DNA of 64,000 bases from Xylogone sp. PMI_703 (GCA_021399445.1 JAJTUQ010000004.1:4898001-4962000), one strand, 5' to 3'. Positions 11,818 through 23,657 are shown, numbered from the stretch's first letter. Program-made: numbers and translations. Notes: a model not told the origin generated them from the letters alone.

Positions 11818-12909
11818 CTACAATTCGGCTCCTCCTTCAATGACTGCTCCCTGCATTTTGCCAGATTTAAATTCATCAACCATTTGTTCCATAGTCACCC
11901 ACTCTACACCCTCATGCGAGTTGATATACTCAATAATATTCTCATGCATTAATATGACTTGCGGCTTCCCGCTGACTTGAGGGTGAATCGTCATAGGGAA
12001 CACGAACGTATCGTATTCCCGGTAAAAATAATCGAATTGTTTCTTCCACATTTTTTCAATAACATCTGGATCGACATAGCCTTGAGCTGTGGCAGATTTG
12101 AAGTGAGGCACGAATGGAGGCCAATCATCCAGGTGCCAGTTAGCTGGCACTTCGACAATTTTGCTTGGCTTGAGCTGAGACATAGGCTTCATCCAAGTGG
12201 ATGCGTCATGTTTAACATCTGTTTCTTTATATTCAGCAGTGAGATCAGGAGCATAATATAGCTGGCAGTCATGGTGCATGAAGGAGTGGTCATATTCCTA
12301 TCAAAAACCAGTTAATATAAGCGTATAGCCTATGTCCTGACGTAACTCACAATACCGAACTCCTCTAGGATTCGAATTGTCTCTTTGGATGTGTCCCACG
12401 CAGGAGCAGTCCATCCTCTTGGCTTTTTGCCAGTAAAAGCTGTCAATACTTCAATTGACTTGCCCATCACATCTCTCTGTTGTTGTTCATTCAATGTGGC
12501 AACGAACTCGTGGCAGTACCCGTGCAGTCCACTATTCCTTAGCTCAGTTACCTTTTCAACATACATCAGGGCGTGGTAAAAGCTTATTTGACTCACATTT
12601 CATGTCCAGCATCCCGAACCTTCCTCAGTTGCGCCGGGAAAGACTCTAATGAGTGTGCAGGAACAAACCATGTCGTTTTGATTTTGTACTTCTCCCAAAG
12701 TTTCAAAAGACGATCAATGCCAGTTGTTGCACCAAATATGCCGCGAGATACATCGGTAGGGCCAGCAGGAGCTCCTGAGCATGTATTAATCCTGTTTCCA
12801 GGCGTATTAGTGTATCATATCTGTGATTGGGTATATCTGAAGACGTAACATACCAGCCACTCACAGCATCCACATCAATTCCATAACCAACTAAAACTCT
12901 TTTGACCAT
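11818..12909 (-). CDS. Polysaccharide deacetylase / amidohydrolase, HpPgdA-like (NodB fold)
   Basis: Four exons, 12909-12854, 12791-12597, 12531-12351 and 12297-11818, give 303 residues. The N-terminal GYGIDVDAVSGW carries the metal/base Asp, and GHEI-GLHGYCHE (across intron 2) supplies the H-x3-H metal pair. GWTAPAWDTS and FMHHDCQLYY match the later NodB motifs. The second exon start at 12791 is the acceptor that restores the frame (SGW-INTCSGAPAG). The family (PF01522) uses a divalent metal to hydrolyse N-acetyl or cyclic imide bonds; no signal peptide is seen, so a cytosolic amide hydrolase is as likely as a cell-wall deacetylase. In this context it could trim an amide intermediate, which is inference. 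Confidence 0.87.
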
Positions 12910-13680
12910 TGTGAGGATACTATGTATTTGTCGTTGTGTCTATTGGAATCAAAGACGGAACAGTCGTGAAAATGTTATAAGTCTTAAAGAGAAAGGGACA
13001 ATGGGCAACATTTGGTTTTATCTGTCCCTCTGGTTCCAGGGTCTTTGTATCAAAAACGGACAGAGCTAATTTCAGTAAAAGACCCACCATAGCTCATTTC
13101 CTAATCCGTAACTCGTATCTTGGAGGTGCTGCAGCCGGCGCTCCTCTCCGTATATTGCGGGGTAGCGACGGACCTGAGCGCTGAGGCGCTCAGTGACAGG
13201 TCGGTTTGGTCTTATGAAACCAATACCTTGATCTATTGAAATAAGAAATTGTGTAATACCCGCTGTTCCTCAATCTGGTAGAGGAAATTGTGAGCTTAGT
13301 CTAGAGGGGTAGCATTGCTCTGAACATGACACATGTCGTCGAACTCTACACCAGTGGCGCGTATTTTTGCGTCTATCTCCGATCCAAGAGGCCTTTCTCC
13401 GAATGTCTAAGAGATTGATTTAGATACTCAATCCATTAAGAACTCCATATGCTGGCGTAATTTGACAATGAGACTTTTCTATGGCTAATTATCTCCATGA
13501 AAAGACGACTAAATCTGTCAACCCGCTTTTGGAAATCAAGTCCCCCAACACCATTTCATAAATATCTTCGAAACTCATTTACCATAATAAAACTTCCATA
13601 TATCCCCAAAAACAGCTTGTGTAGCTCTAGATTATCGAATCACATTTACGCAGAAATTGTTGCAGTCTTAATGTACTATA
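12910..13680. other. Divergent promoter space with a GC-rich hairpin
   Basis: 771 bp between the divergent deacetylase and acyltransferase genes, so both promoters lie here. A GC-rich inverted repeat sits at 13174-13193. Open frames here are not coding-like. Confidence 0.55.
13174..13193. repeat. GC-rich hairpin, 8-bp stem
   Basis: CTGAGCGC, loop TGAG, GCGCTCAG; the outer bases GACCTG and CAGGTC (13171-13202) also pair. It could be a MITE remnant, a terminator-like fold or a regulatory palindrome. Confidence 0.6.
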
Positions 13681-14894
13681 ATGGCAATAAAACAGATTTC
13701 TTGCTCCGGATCATCATACGAGGTATGTCATCAAAAAAACACTGGTATGACCGTTATTGCAAAGTTTCAATTAGATTCACAAATACCACAGATTGGTTAC
13801 ACTCACGGTTGCGAAGCTGCCCCAGAAATTGGACGGTCGATTTCCTTCTATTCGGGGCTATTCATGAAACATAGCAAGTTGGCCTGGCCAAATGTTCAAG
13901 AGTTAGCCAAGGATTTCGATGAGCTGGTCAAGAATAAGTGGCCACGTTATTATCAAGAACTTCAAGGTTCGGTTCTAGTTCATTTTACATATTTTTGCGG
14001 ACTAAATAGCGATGCGCTACAGGTATAGCCGATGGAGCCAACCGTGACTTACTGGACATCATTGCCTTGAATGTCAGATCAGAGATAGTGTTTGGAAAGT
14101 TCAGTGATGGTTGTACAAGTCTCTACTATCAGGATGCTAACACTACATATATGGGCCAAAATTGGGATGTAGGTTATAGCGCTGCCTCCCAGCTCTTCGT
14201 TGTTCCAATTAACACTTCGTAGTGGATGGAAGAACAAGGTCACAACTTGATCCAGCTTACCATCATCCAAAAAGATTTACCTACTATCAAGATGGTTACT
14301 GAAGCAGGCATAATTGGAAAAATTGGTATGAATTCAGCCGGACTGGGACTCTGTTTTAATGCAATTCGGGCCAAAGGTCTAGACAAGACGCGCGTGCCAG
14401 TCCATATTGGTTTGCGTATCGTATTAGAAAGTACCAGTGCACAAGAAGCCATAAACAAGCTCGAAGCAGTCGGAATGGCTAGTGCAGCGCACTTTTTGAT
14501 TGGAGATGCAACAATTGCTGTTGGACTTGAATTCACTTCGTCTACCTTCGCCAAAATTCCTATTAATGAACACGGATATATCGTCCACTCTAATCACATG
14601 CTTCTTCCTCATGCCGATATTTATGAGCCTCATTGGCTCTATGATTCACCAGAGCGAATAAATATCATGAGAAGGAACATATCTAATGCTGGGCCAATAT
14701 CGTGGAAGACATTCAGTGAACTGTTTGAAGATGAAACTGGTTACCCATGTGCAATTAGCCGGAGCCAAGAGGGCAAGAGCGACTTCGGTACGCTGTTCAA
14801 CATTGTGATAAATTTGAGAGAAAAAATGGCTGAAGTACGAATCGGCCGGCCTTGCAGAGATAAAGCCGGAGAGAAGATTGTCCTACAATTCTAG
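13681..14894 (+). CDS. Isopenicillin-N/acyl-CoA:6-APA acyltransferase-like Ntn-hydrolase
   Basis: Four exons, 13681-13722, 13792-13966, 14023-14168 and 14223-14894, give 344 residues, close to the ~357 of penicillin AAT. Family marks in order: SCSGSSYE-IGYTHG, WPRYYQELQG-IADGANRD, LNVRSE, SDGCTSLYY, MGQNWD, LIQLT, GKIGMNSAGLGLCFNAI. The Gly-Cys of SDGCT falls at Gly102-Cys103, the same number as the autocatalytic nucleophile of penicillin AAT (PF03417); cleavage there would create alpha and beta subunits. No peroxisomal C-terminus (ends L-Q-F), unlike penicillin AAT. The family exchanges, forms or hydrolyses amide-linked acyl groups. Beside an NRPS-like protein and PKS it may acylate, deacylate or release the product (inference). 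Confidence 0.9.
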
Positions 14895-15460
14895 CGGTTC
14901 TTGTTTGCTTATCATCTTAGTAGTATGTAACACTAAAGGTACCACCGTCATCCCAACAAGGGAGAGGTGTTATTGTTACACGTTTTGATTACATTTTGTC
15001 TGATTGGCCCTTTTTCAAAGATATGGCTATTACCTATATTATTACCTTTCGTATATTTTTAAACTATACATTCATCGTATTAATACCTCTAACCACAACT
15101 CGCGTTTAGTCTTTAAGCTTAACTCAGTAGCATAATTATACGTAAAGTGGTCTATCTTCATACTAGCAGAAACTTCATGGGCGGCAATATTAACAGCAGT
15201 ATAATTAGATATTGGGATCCAGCAAAAGATCACGTGAAATAGTATAGTATGGTAGATTGAAGTGGAATGATATAGATGTAACGGTCTTGTCCTCTCTGGT
15301 TGGAAAGGATATAATATCTAGAAATTTGAGAGATTATATCAACTCCAAATACTCCTACTACTAAATCACTCCATTTTTTAACCTCACTTTGTAAGGCTAT
15401 ATAAAAGCTATGCCGACCTCTCTCCAAGGCAAACTACTTTCCTTTGAACCACATTTCTTA
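14895..15460. other. AT-rich intergenic region
   Basis: Space between convergent 3' ends of the acyltransferase and the SnoaL-like gene. No gene seen; nothing else notable. Confidence 0.6.
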
Positions 15461-15919
15461 TCAAGGATTCGAAGGACGAGTTTCAGACCAGTCAAGGTAC
15501 AGCTTCCGTTCATCAAATAGCCATGTGCCGTCATCACCTTTCCGTATGATATCATGATATCGCAAAGAAGCTATGAAAAGTTGTCGCTGCCCCTCCTTTT
15601 CGAGAATATGGTGAGCAATGCAGTAAGTTTCAGCATATGCAGTCTTTCCGTCATCTTGTATCTCAATAACGCTCTGACCATTAAAATGCGTTGTATGCGA
15701 ATACACTCTCAGCCCCTCAAATATCGGGGTCAAATCCTCGCAATTATGCAGCTCTTGAGATACAGGCTTTTCAGGGCCTTCCATAAATACCATAAAATGG
15801 GTATTTTTAGTGAATAGGCTCTTCTGCTTTTCAGCCAAGCGGCGGTCTGCGCATTGAGCATAGGTATCAATGAGCTTACGAATAGCAATCCGGTCTAGGT
15901 ATTCTTGTGAAGATATCAT
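15461..15919 (-). CDS. SnoaL-like (NTF2-fold) protein
   Basis: 152 residues from ATG 15919; the frame is open further up to 15982 but contains no earlier ATG. LDRIAIRKLIDTYAQCADRR opens the family, followed by H-F-M-V-F, F-E-G-L-R-V-Y-S-H-T-T-H-F, A-Y-A-E-T-Y-C-I-A-H-H and a C-terminal W-L-F-D-E-R-K-L strand, as in SnoaL_4 (PF13577). Such NTF2-fold proteins act as cyclases, dehydratases, isomerases or hydroxylation partners on small molecules in polyketide and terpenoid pathways. It is a plausible tailoring enzyme of the cluster; the reaction is not predictable. Confidence 0.85.
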   Translation of the reverse strand: MISSQEYLDRIAIRKLIDTYAQCADRRLAEKQKSLFTKNTHFMVFMEGPEKPVSQELHNCEDLTPIFEGLRVYSHTTHFNGQSVIEIQDDGKTAYAETYCIAHHILEKEGQRQLFIASLRYHDIIRKGDDGTWLFDERKLYLDWSETRPSNP

Positions 15920-16907
15920 TATTGTGTCTAGTAATTTAGAAGTCTTCTCTGGAAGAGCGTATGTTATAGTAGGCGAATACAATGATCTGATGAAATCGAC
16001 TATTTTGGAGCATAAATATTCCAGAATTGGCTGGGCTTTTATATTATTCTCTCACCCAATATATAACTCACTTATCTTGCGGACGTGGTACGAAAAGCGG
16101 GAGAATCGCCGCTGTTGATCTTTGATGACATATCAATCTTGAATGGAAGAGTCATGGCTGTCAAGCAGTGGCCTATGAAGCTCAGGCCTAAACCACTTCC
16201 GTCAAATCATACATTTATGAGGAGCGGGCCGACGCATACCGCTAGTTAACGCTTATAGATATAAAGGGTATGTGCACAGGATACGTGTGACATCCTTGAC
16301 CCAAGAGTGATAGCCAGTCATCGATTATCCTTAATTTGAAGAAATGTAATCTTATAGATGGCTTGTGAGTTCCGATAATTCCAACATATCCTGTAGTTTA
16401 CTGCATTACCATAGCGGTATAACGTTGTTATACTGGTTAAGATGACCCTCATAGAATACGATGATATAGATCACAGTTAGTTAAATCATTAAAACTGTCA
16501 TATCACAAGTTGTTCCTAGTAATTCATATCTCTATTTCTCAAGTATTATACGTTAATACTACGGACGAATCAAATTGATATAGTTAGATGCTGTCTTCAT
16601 ATTCGTCAGAAGACATCAATACAAATAAACGATATGTAAATTCCGATTCTATCTATTCTAAGTGAGATCATGCATAGTCAAACCACATTGTGTGATCTCA
16701 TTACATATCCCCACCCCTCTCATACTGAGCTGTTGAATGCTCCAACTTTCTACTACGTTAGTACACGGAAGAGGCCCATTCCAGTAGCCGAGAGGCATGA
16801 CTTACACATACAGCTACGGAGCGTTGCATCGTCCAGGCCACATAGATGCTTCATCAATTTGATTGGGCACCTGCCATGTTTCTCCGTAACTGTACTTTCA
16901 CCTTTAA
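15920..16907. other. AT-rich intergenic region
   Basis: About 1 kb holding the SnoaL promoter and the DNA downstream of the P450 pseudogene. No gene seen. Confidence 0.55.
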
Positions 16908-18317
16908 TTAAATAGGAGGTGAGAATGCTCCATTTTCAAGCATCCAGTCCTTGTCTGGCTCAACAAGAGCAAGCTAAATAGTAGTCCAAAAGGCACTCCC
17001 ACTCACTTGTAAGGCAAACTCACATTGTATTCTTTCAGCAAACTTGGTATGAGCTTAAATATTTCAAGTTTAATGATACTTTTTTCCCAAACAAGAATAC
17101 TTTCCGTATCCAAAATGGAAGAGTGTACTAGTCATTTATCTTGCTTTTTCTTTACCCTCCAACCAACGTTCTGACCTAAAAATATCGTGATGGCATTGTA
17201 CAAACGTTAGCCAATTTCTCCTTAGCTAGCCTGTATCCGAGCTCAATGACAGTTACGACAGTTCCATTAACTTACGTAGCATCAACTCCTGCTCCTACAA
17301 CACTCATACTATGCGTTATCGGCTGAAAATCCGTCATCTTCGGATGTTCCTATTGTGTCTTAAGGAACAAATCATTCAAGGTATCCCGATCTGTCGGCCG
17401 GCCCTTCATATTCCTCTAATGCTCTTATCTTTCAAACAGTTGGCGTATAATGATAGGCATGAATGGATTTGGATGGTCAAACCAACCGTGCTTATTGAGC
17501 CATAGAAATACTGGGTACTTCAAATTTAGGCGATCTATGATCGTAATGCGTGAAGTAATATTAACTGTTGCAACTTATGTCGTGTTGATTACTATCCTGC
17601 TCACGTAGAAAAACCATTCCACTATTCGCTTGACATTAGCAATGACACCGATCACATCTCGGCCTTCTTCAATATAACCAACACGTTCACCACATGTGAT
17701 TGTATGAACACCTTTGAAGGCAAAGTAGGTAGCCCATCCATCACGTCCATGATTGTAGCAGGGCCAGTCTCGGCTACAAATCTCGTATGCGTCTGCTGAG
17801 AGAGCAAATTAATATTTTCATTTACCCACGATCCATACCATACTGCTTGTGTCATGGTGAAAGCAGAATTTATAAGACGACGATGACGATCATACCACTT
17901 AGCATCCCGGCTAGAAAATATGGCTTTACCCACGACTACCCTGACAGCTACAGCTGAAATATCATAATCTTTCGCCAAGACCGCTCATATTAGTTGCAGA
18001 TTTCAGGGCTCTAGGGTCTGCTCATGATATTCTCCCACCTTCTGGTTCCCGCCATGAGTCCTGTAATTATCTCGAATCTCCTGGCTATTTGCAAACGAGA
18101 GTTCGGTGGGTCCAAGCCTCACAATATCACCATATTTCTCATGGATATCAAGATACACCAGCTTTTGCGCGCTAGTAAATGCCTACCATGCCTTCCAAAA
18201 ATCTGTGAATGAAGCTAGAAATGGCCAATTGAACTTATTCATGCCACCATGGTACCGCCTACGAAGTAAGCTCAAGAGAAACAGAAATCCCAAGAGATAA
18301 ATAAATAATATTGTCAT
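16908..18317 (-). pseudogene. Degenerate cytochrome P450 gene
   Basis: Read on the minus strand from ATG 18317, the text is a recognisable P450 broken by stops, frameshifts and a deletion. In order: membrane anchor (IYLLGFLFLLSLL), FWKAW then an in-frame TAG at 18185-18183, HEKYGDIVRLGPTELSFA, a frameshift, GKAIFSSRDAKWYDRHRRL, another shift, ERVGYIEEGRDV, FLWLNKHGWFDHPNPF, a TAG near 17352-17350, the I-helix remnant VVGAGVDAT at about 17298-17275, and the heme loop FGYGKYSCLGK at about 17116-17084, then a C-terminal tail ending at 16908. Only ~160 nt lie between the I-helix and heme loop where over 350 are usual, so the ExxR/PERF region is deleted. It cannot encode an enzyme. Its place inside the cluster suggests a lost oxidation step. 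Confidence 0.88.
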
Positions 18318-19292
18318 ATTGTCATATTTCAAACAGAATTACATTTATTTCTGCTGCTGTATTAATTCAAGAAATATCGATATCCTCTAGCAAAAGTACT
18401 TCATGTTACTTAACCAAGCTTCGTACATGAATCATACTACACCAGCAGGGCCCTTGACACTGCGATACACCAATACACTAAGTCTGATCTACGTTACCTA
18501 CCACTCATAGACAAAACGTCAGCAACTCATCCTTTGAAACGCTAATCTTCGGGAGACTCCGATGCAGTGTATTGTACTATCCCCATCCTTTGTCCCCAAT
18601 CCATACCATATCCTCTTCCGAGCCATGACATCCCCTGCAGTATAGCACCACCAGTGAATGTTTGATGTAACACAAACCGGAATTACGGAGTTAAGGCTCA
18701 TGCTGAGATGAGTAAGACTTAACAATTACAGTAATCAAAATTGCGTAACATAATTTCAAAAAAAGAAATACAGGTGGGTATTTTTCATGGTAAATTGACT
18801 TACTATGGAGTAATAAACAAATATCCTGGGAAATTTTCGTTTGTTATATTATATCATCCAACTAGACGGTTCAAGTCTGGTCATCCTATATTAGTGGTCC
18901 GAATCACTTTTCGTAATCTATTGCCCTATTGGTAAAAGCTTTGAAGACTGTAACCTGACCCGATTGAAGACATGATCAAGCATGCGCGTCTTTTCCTACG
19001 CAGCTTCGCCACCGCCGTTCAGCAAAGTCTCGGCTTTATCTACATGCGCCGCACCAGAGTCAACAACTCCCCTTGTAAGTTATTATCTGATCCCCAGACT
19101 CAGGAGACTTTCAGGAACTAACCCCTGGTGCCTGTTTCCATAGTTCATTGGTGTCTATATCAATCTTCCCTTTCGTAGATAACTCTTCAAAACTATCCAG
19201 TTAATACACACTTGCATCGTTGACTGAAAAATCATTCTATCTGTCTTAACATTATCATCATATCACTCTTCTACCATTGAATCACTACTAAA
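18318..19292. other. Intergenic region upstream of the dioxygenase
   Basis: Promoter space for the dead P450 (left) and the TauD-like gene (right). CT-rich text directly precedes the ATG at 19293, as in many fungal promoters. Short frames have no resemblance to known proteins. Confidence 0.55.
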
Positions 19293-20361
19293 ATGGCAGC
19301 CTCTAATGGTTCCACCTTAACCTTTAAACCTCTCCATCCTACCTTCGGTGCAGAGTGTTCTGGAGCTGACTTTTCTAAACCCGTGCCTGATGAAATTATC
19401 AACGAAATTAAGGCTGGTATGGCTAAATATGGCGTCCTAGTCTTTCGAGCTACTCAACTTGATGATGCCAGACACGTAGCGTTCGCACGCCAATTGGGTG
19501 AACTGGATGATTCAACCCCATTTATCAAGCCAGGACAGAAGTTTCGTCTCGACCCCTACAGAGAACTTACTGACGTAGGAAATATTGAAGAGGATGGTCA
19601 GGTCGTCTCAACAAATAGTCTGAGACACCAGATGGCTCTTGGTAATGGTCTATTCCACGTGGACTGTTCTTACAATCCTCGCCGTGCTGGTTTTTCTATC
19701 CTACGTGCTCACACATTGCCCCCAAAGGGGACAGGAGGTGGCACGGCATTCGCTGATGCTAGAACAGCATATCAGGACTTGGATGGTGAGACAAAAGAGA
19801 AAATCAAAGACTACGTGTTGTGGCATTCTTTGTGGCAAAGCAGACGACTTGGCGCTCCTGACTGTGAGTTTCTGAAGATGATGAAGCCAGAGGACCATAC
19901 CATGGCTCGCCATAAATTGGTTCAATTGCATGAGCCCAGCGGAAGAATGACCATGTATATTGCATGGCACGTACATCACATCGATGGCTGGACGAAAGAA
20001 GACAGCCAACCCGTGATTGAGGAATTGCTCCGTCACGCCACTCAAGACAAGTACACTTTCAGAGTGGATTGGGAGAATAATGGAGATTTTGTCATATGGG
20101 TCAGTATTAATAAAATGCGTCATGGCATTTAACTAACATTTTTAGGACAATACATGCGTCATGCACAGGGCTTGTGGAGGCTCGTATGAAGGCAAGTACG
20201 TTCGTGATATGAGAAGGGCAACAGTTCATGATTCATCCTCAACTGCTTGGGGGCTGAACAAGAAAGATGACTTACGATCTGGAATGTTCGGTACTGGAAT
20301 GGTATTTGGTCAGGGTAGTCCACTTGAAGCAGCTGTTGCAGGACTACAAAAAGTCAAATAA
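19293..20361 (+). CDS. TauD/TfdA-family Fe(II)/2-oxoglutarate dioxygenase
   Basis: Exons 19293-20099 and 20146-20361 give 340 residues; the 46-nt intron (GTCAGT...TTTTTAG, branch CTAAC) joins FVIW to DNTCVMHRA. N-terminal FKPLHPTFGAECSGADFSKP is typical of fungal alpha-ketoglutarate-dependent 2,4-D/sulfonate-type enzymes. The iron facial triad is visible: His122 and Asp124 in LFHVDCS and His276 in DNTCVMH; the 2-oxoglutarate-binding Arg lies in RDMRRATVH (292/293). The enzyme should couple 2-oxoglutarate decarboxylation to hydroxylation, desaturation or C-heteroatom cleavage. It is intact, next to a broken P450, so it may be the main oxidative tailoring step left. Confidence 0.92.
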
Positions 20362-22286
20362 GGCCCCGAACTTACAAGTGACTCGAATTCGCTTCAACAT
20401 CGCGTCAAGGAGAGCCATTTAAATCTGAATTAGATCGTTTCATATACAAAATATATTCTTTCCCCCAAACTTTCAATAAACGTATGCACATTTCGCAAAT
20501 GACTTGATGGCATAAATCTGAAACTTGAACACAATACTTGAAGTGTAGTCAGCTTAGTAGGTTATGAAGTATCCAGATATTTGTAATTATTTCTTCTACT
20601 ATCTCAGAGATGGAGGAGAAATATAATAAATTTCGAGCTTCCCAGAAAATAGTCATGCGAATGTCATAGTAAGTCTTGTTTCGTGAGAATGCTTCCATCT
20701 GTCGTAGTCTTAGTACGGTTGTGCTGCAATAGTAGAACTACAACTAAATCTAATAGCAAATAGCGCGACAACCGTGCGATAGTGGACCACCACATAGGAG
20801 AGTGCCTCGGTAAGCCCTAAAACGACGTATTATGATGTGGCACGTCCCGTACACCACTTGATTACACTTTTCTATGTTAAAAGTTTAACTACATTCAACA
20901 TGTATATTTTAGTTAATTATACAAAATTTATAACTTCATATAAACAAATATGATTTTATTTATTTACATATTTATATTCAATAGATGATAAGAGTATTAG
21001 TTTTACGTTCTTTTAAATATTTGAGTATATTTAATGATCTTTCTCATTACCTTTTGAGGTAATGCATTCGGCGTCCTGGTCATAAGATAATTGCTCTATC
21101 TCACTTAATTGTCTTCCTCGGACCGATACTCGGAGCTAATAGCGACCATGATCCATCCGCAATTCTGTGCTGGGTCCCACTGTATTCTCAATATGTATCT
21201 AAGTACCGTGGACAACATTCGAGATGCATGAGGTTTCCTTCAATTGTAAGCATGGTACTTTATATTAAACCTGTCCATACCAGTGCTGTGAAGTAATAGA
21301 ATTTCCAATAAGTATGCATGGCGTAAGCCACGGGCGATGCAAGGCGGCCGCTAGGTGCAGCCACGCGGGTAATATTTTTTGCTACGCATCCCGTATAGGG
21401 CTTCATACGCGTAAAGCAAAGTGCTACACACAACTTCCGCAAAAGGACTGTCGGCAACACTTTTGCAGGATTGTACTCCCATCCTGTTTCTGTTCTAGGA
21501 ATGATAAGGAGGCAAGGATACGAATGCGAGTGCGAGAGTCAAATATGGAAATGTCGTGTCTACCTTCCGTAAGCCATCTCTTATCTCCATTGCGTCGCTT
21601 CCAAGACCGTGACACTTTGCGAGATCGCCAGGGGTTCATCCCGATGTGCTCGGGTCCCGAGGCCCCCGGAGACGAGGGCGCTAAGGGTACGGATCCGTAC
21701 CAAGATCGCCAAGGCTGTCACCATTGACCGTGCGGCTCCACTTAGCGGTAGATCTTAATCGCTTGGCCCGTTTTAGCAGGCGAGACCCGCCTTACAACCT
21801 CCCAAATATCTAACGGCCGCAAGCTGCTGAGGCAATGTCCGGGTCCCGAGGGTACTTGTGGAGGACAAGCAACATGTAGAGTTTGAAACAGTGAACATGT
21901 CGTACGCGTGTCAATGATTGTTTTAGGCAGCCAGCAAGTACATCTAGCAGACGTGTTGCTCGTAAGCAGATAGAGTAACTTTCTCAATATCAATTCATAA
22001 GCTCTAGCAACTCTTTCGGCATCACGGCACTAGCGTGTCTGCACGTTCCACTAATTCAGGTCACATCCCATTCTGTATGTGGAGATTGGTGCACTATCTC
22101 CTCGGTTTATACTCGACCCCTGATACCTTGTATAGCTTCCGTTCCGGGTTGGCAGGTCTCGTCACGAGACTTCCCCAGAAAATAGCCCTACTTGTTCGCT
22201 CTACAAGGATTAAGCTCTTCTAATCATATCAACATTTGGCACAGAGATTGTGAAAGCAGAGCCTTTTGCCAGTATCAGCTTCTAAG
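20362..22286. other. Long intergenic region, AT-rich then GC-rich
   Basis: About 20380-21100 is strongly AT-rich. From about 21300 to 21900 the DNA is markedly richer in GC with open frames on both strands, but none matches a family I recognise. The last 300 bases would be the promoter of the membrane protein at 22287. Confidence 0.5.
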
Positions 22287-23090
22287 ATGGCGCCCCTTAT
22301 CCGGAATATGTCCCGCCACGATGCTCAGTGGTCCAAATTCAAGAGTTCCTACATGTGGAACAATGTCTACTACCTTCGTCGCAGCAAGTTTGCTGTGTAT
22401 CAACTGGCAACAACTATGGTTAACGTTGTCAATGGTGTTGGCATCTCCACGCTGAAGCGTATGTGTTCCGCGGACTATTCCAATAGCATCTAACTAATCA
22501 CATGGTAGAATATAATAAGATACAAGGCAAAAATATACCCGACTTTCCTAACGCGAGCGTTGACACTAGTGATTTTGTCGGTAGTTTTGCCTTCAACGTC
22601 TTTGCCTGTGTGTTCTTAGCGATCTTCTTTGGTGCCGCGGTGTTTTTTGACCTGTTTTGGCCAGAAAGAGAGGAGGCACCAGTAATTCAGTGGACGTGGA
22701 AGCTATGCGCTGCCGCATCAAGCACTTTCATGTTGGCTGCATCTCTAGCAATTACGGTCATTGTAGCAGCCCATGGAGTTCAGATAAACGGAGTGACAGC
22801 CGAACAGGAACGCATCATTCGCGCAAATTGGGATGGGCCTTCTTTGGAGTATCGTCACGACGGTCGGGCGTTGGCTACCGTGGTAACTTGCTGGGTCACG
22901 GCTGTGTTTACTATTTGGAGGTGGGTCACCGCTTTAATATTTTTATCCTAATGTTGACTTCAATTCTAGCACCATTATCATGTGGCGGGCCTATGCTCAC
23001 AATAACAAATACGGCCCCTTCGCGGATCATAAGAGGAGGATGACCAATGGAGAGTCCATTTCTATGGAGAACGATTTGCCGCAATCATAA
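22287..23090 (+). CDS. Small fungal membrane protein of unknown function (about four TM helices)
   Basis: Exons 22287-22458, 22509-22920 and 22970-23090 encode 234 residues. Both introns have GT/AG ends (GTATGT, GTGGGT) and joins are in frame: STLKQ-YNKIQG and FTIWS-TIIMWRAYAHNN. Hydrophobic segments are near FAVYQLATTMVNVVNGVGI, FNVFACVFLAIFFGAAVFF, LCAAASSTFMLAASLAITVIV and TVVTCWVTAVFTIW. The C-terminus KYGPFADHKRR is a conserved-looking tail. I know this as a widespread fungal hypothetical type but no function. It sits head-to-tail with the 3' end of the NRPS-like gene; cluster membership is unsure. Confidence 0.75.
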
Positions 23091-23657
23091 AAGACACCCC
23101 ACACTGTATTATAAGCCAGGCACAAGTGTCTATGCTTTCTTCCTTTCAACAGTAGCTTGGGAGCTCGGTGCATATGGGAGTTTTGTGCCTAAAAATTGGC
23201 AAGCATGAGTTTTCACTAGTGTCCTTTTTCTTTCATCTGTATTTCCATGATTACATTGCCAATGAAATTTATTTAGTCGCTTAGTAAGCATTGTTCATAA
23301 TCGGATCGGCGCATTTAGTTCTCCAAATTAGCTTTGTGTATCATATCTTTAATAATAAATTTCCGAGGCGGAAACAGTTAGCCGGCTTATGGTGCACGGG
23401 TCAAGTTATGGTGAGCTTTGACATGTATTACTCCCTGAAGCGTGAATGTAACCCTCGAATTGCTATTAGTTCATACTCTAGATGTCTTCTGTCATATTAA
23501 TCCTTCAGTCTATCTCACGTGGCGGTAAAATCAATTAGAAAGCATTTGTAACCTATTGCTAAATAAGTTCACAACGTAGTTCTAGATGTACAGAAACAGT
23601 ACCGCGCTTTGAATATGTATTCGCATAAGCTAGCAACTAATAATACTCTAACTAGAC
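23091..23657. other. Intergenic, convergent 3' ends
   Basis: 567 bp downstream of both the membrane protein and the NRPS-like gene. I looked on the minus strand for a missed carrier domain (L-G-G-x-S) and saw none. Confidence 0.6.

Noticed and set aside
17311..17505. Plus-strand frame inside the P450 remnant
   Set aside because: It is the antisense shadow of the pseudogene, whose minus-strand text is clearly P450.
23091..23657. Possible hidden carrier domain after the C-A gene
   Set aside because: No L-G-G-x-S-like text was seen on the minus strand in this interval.
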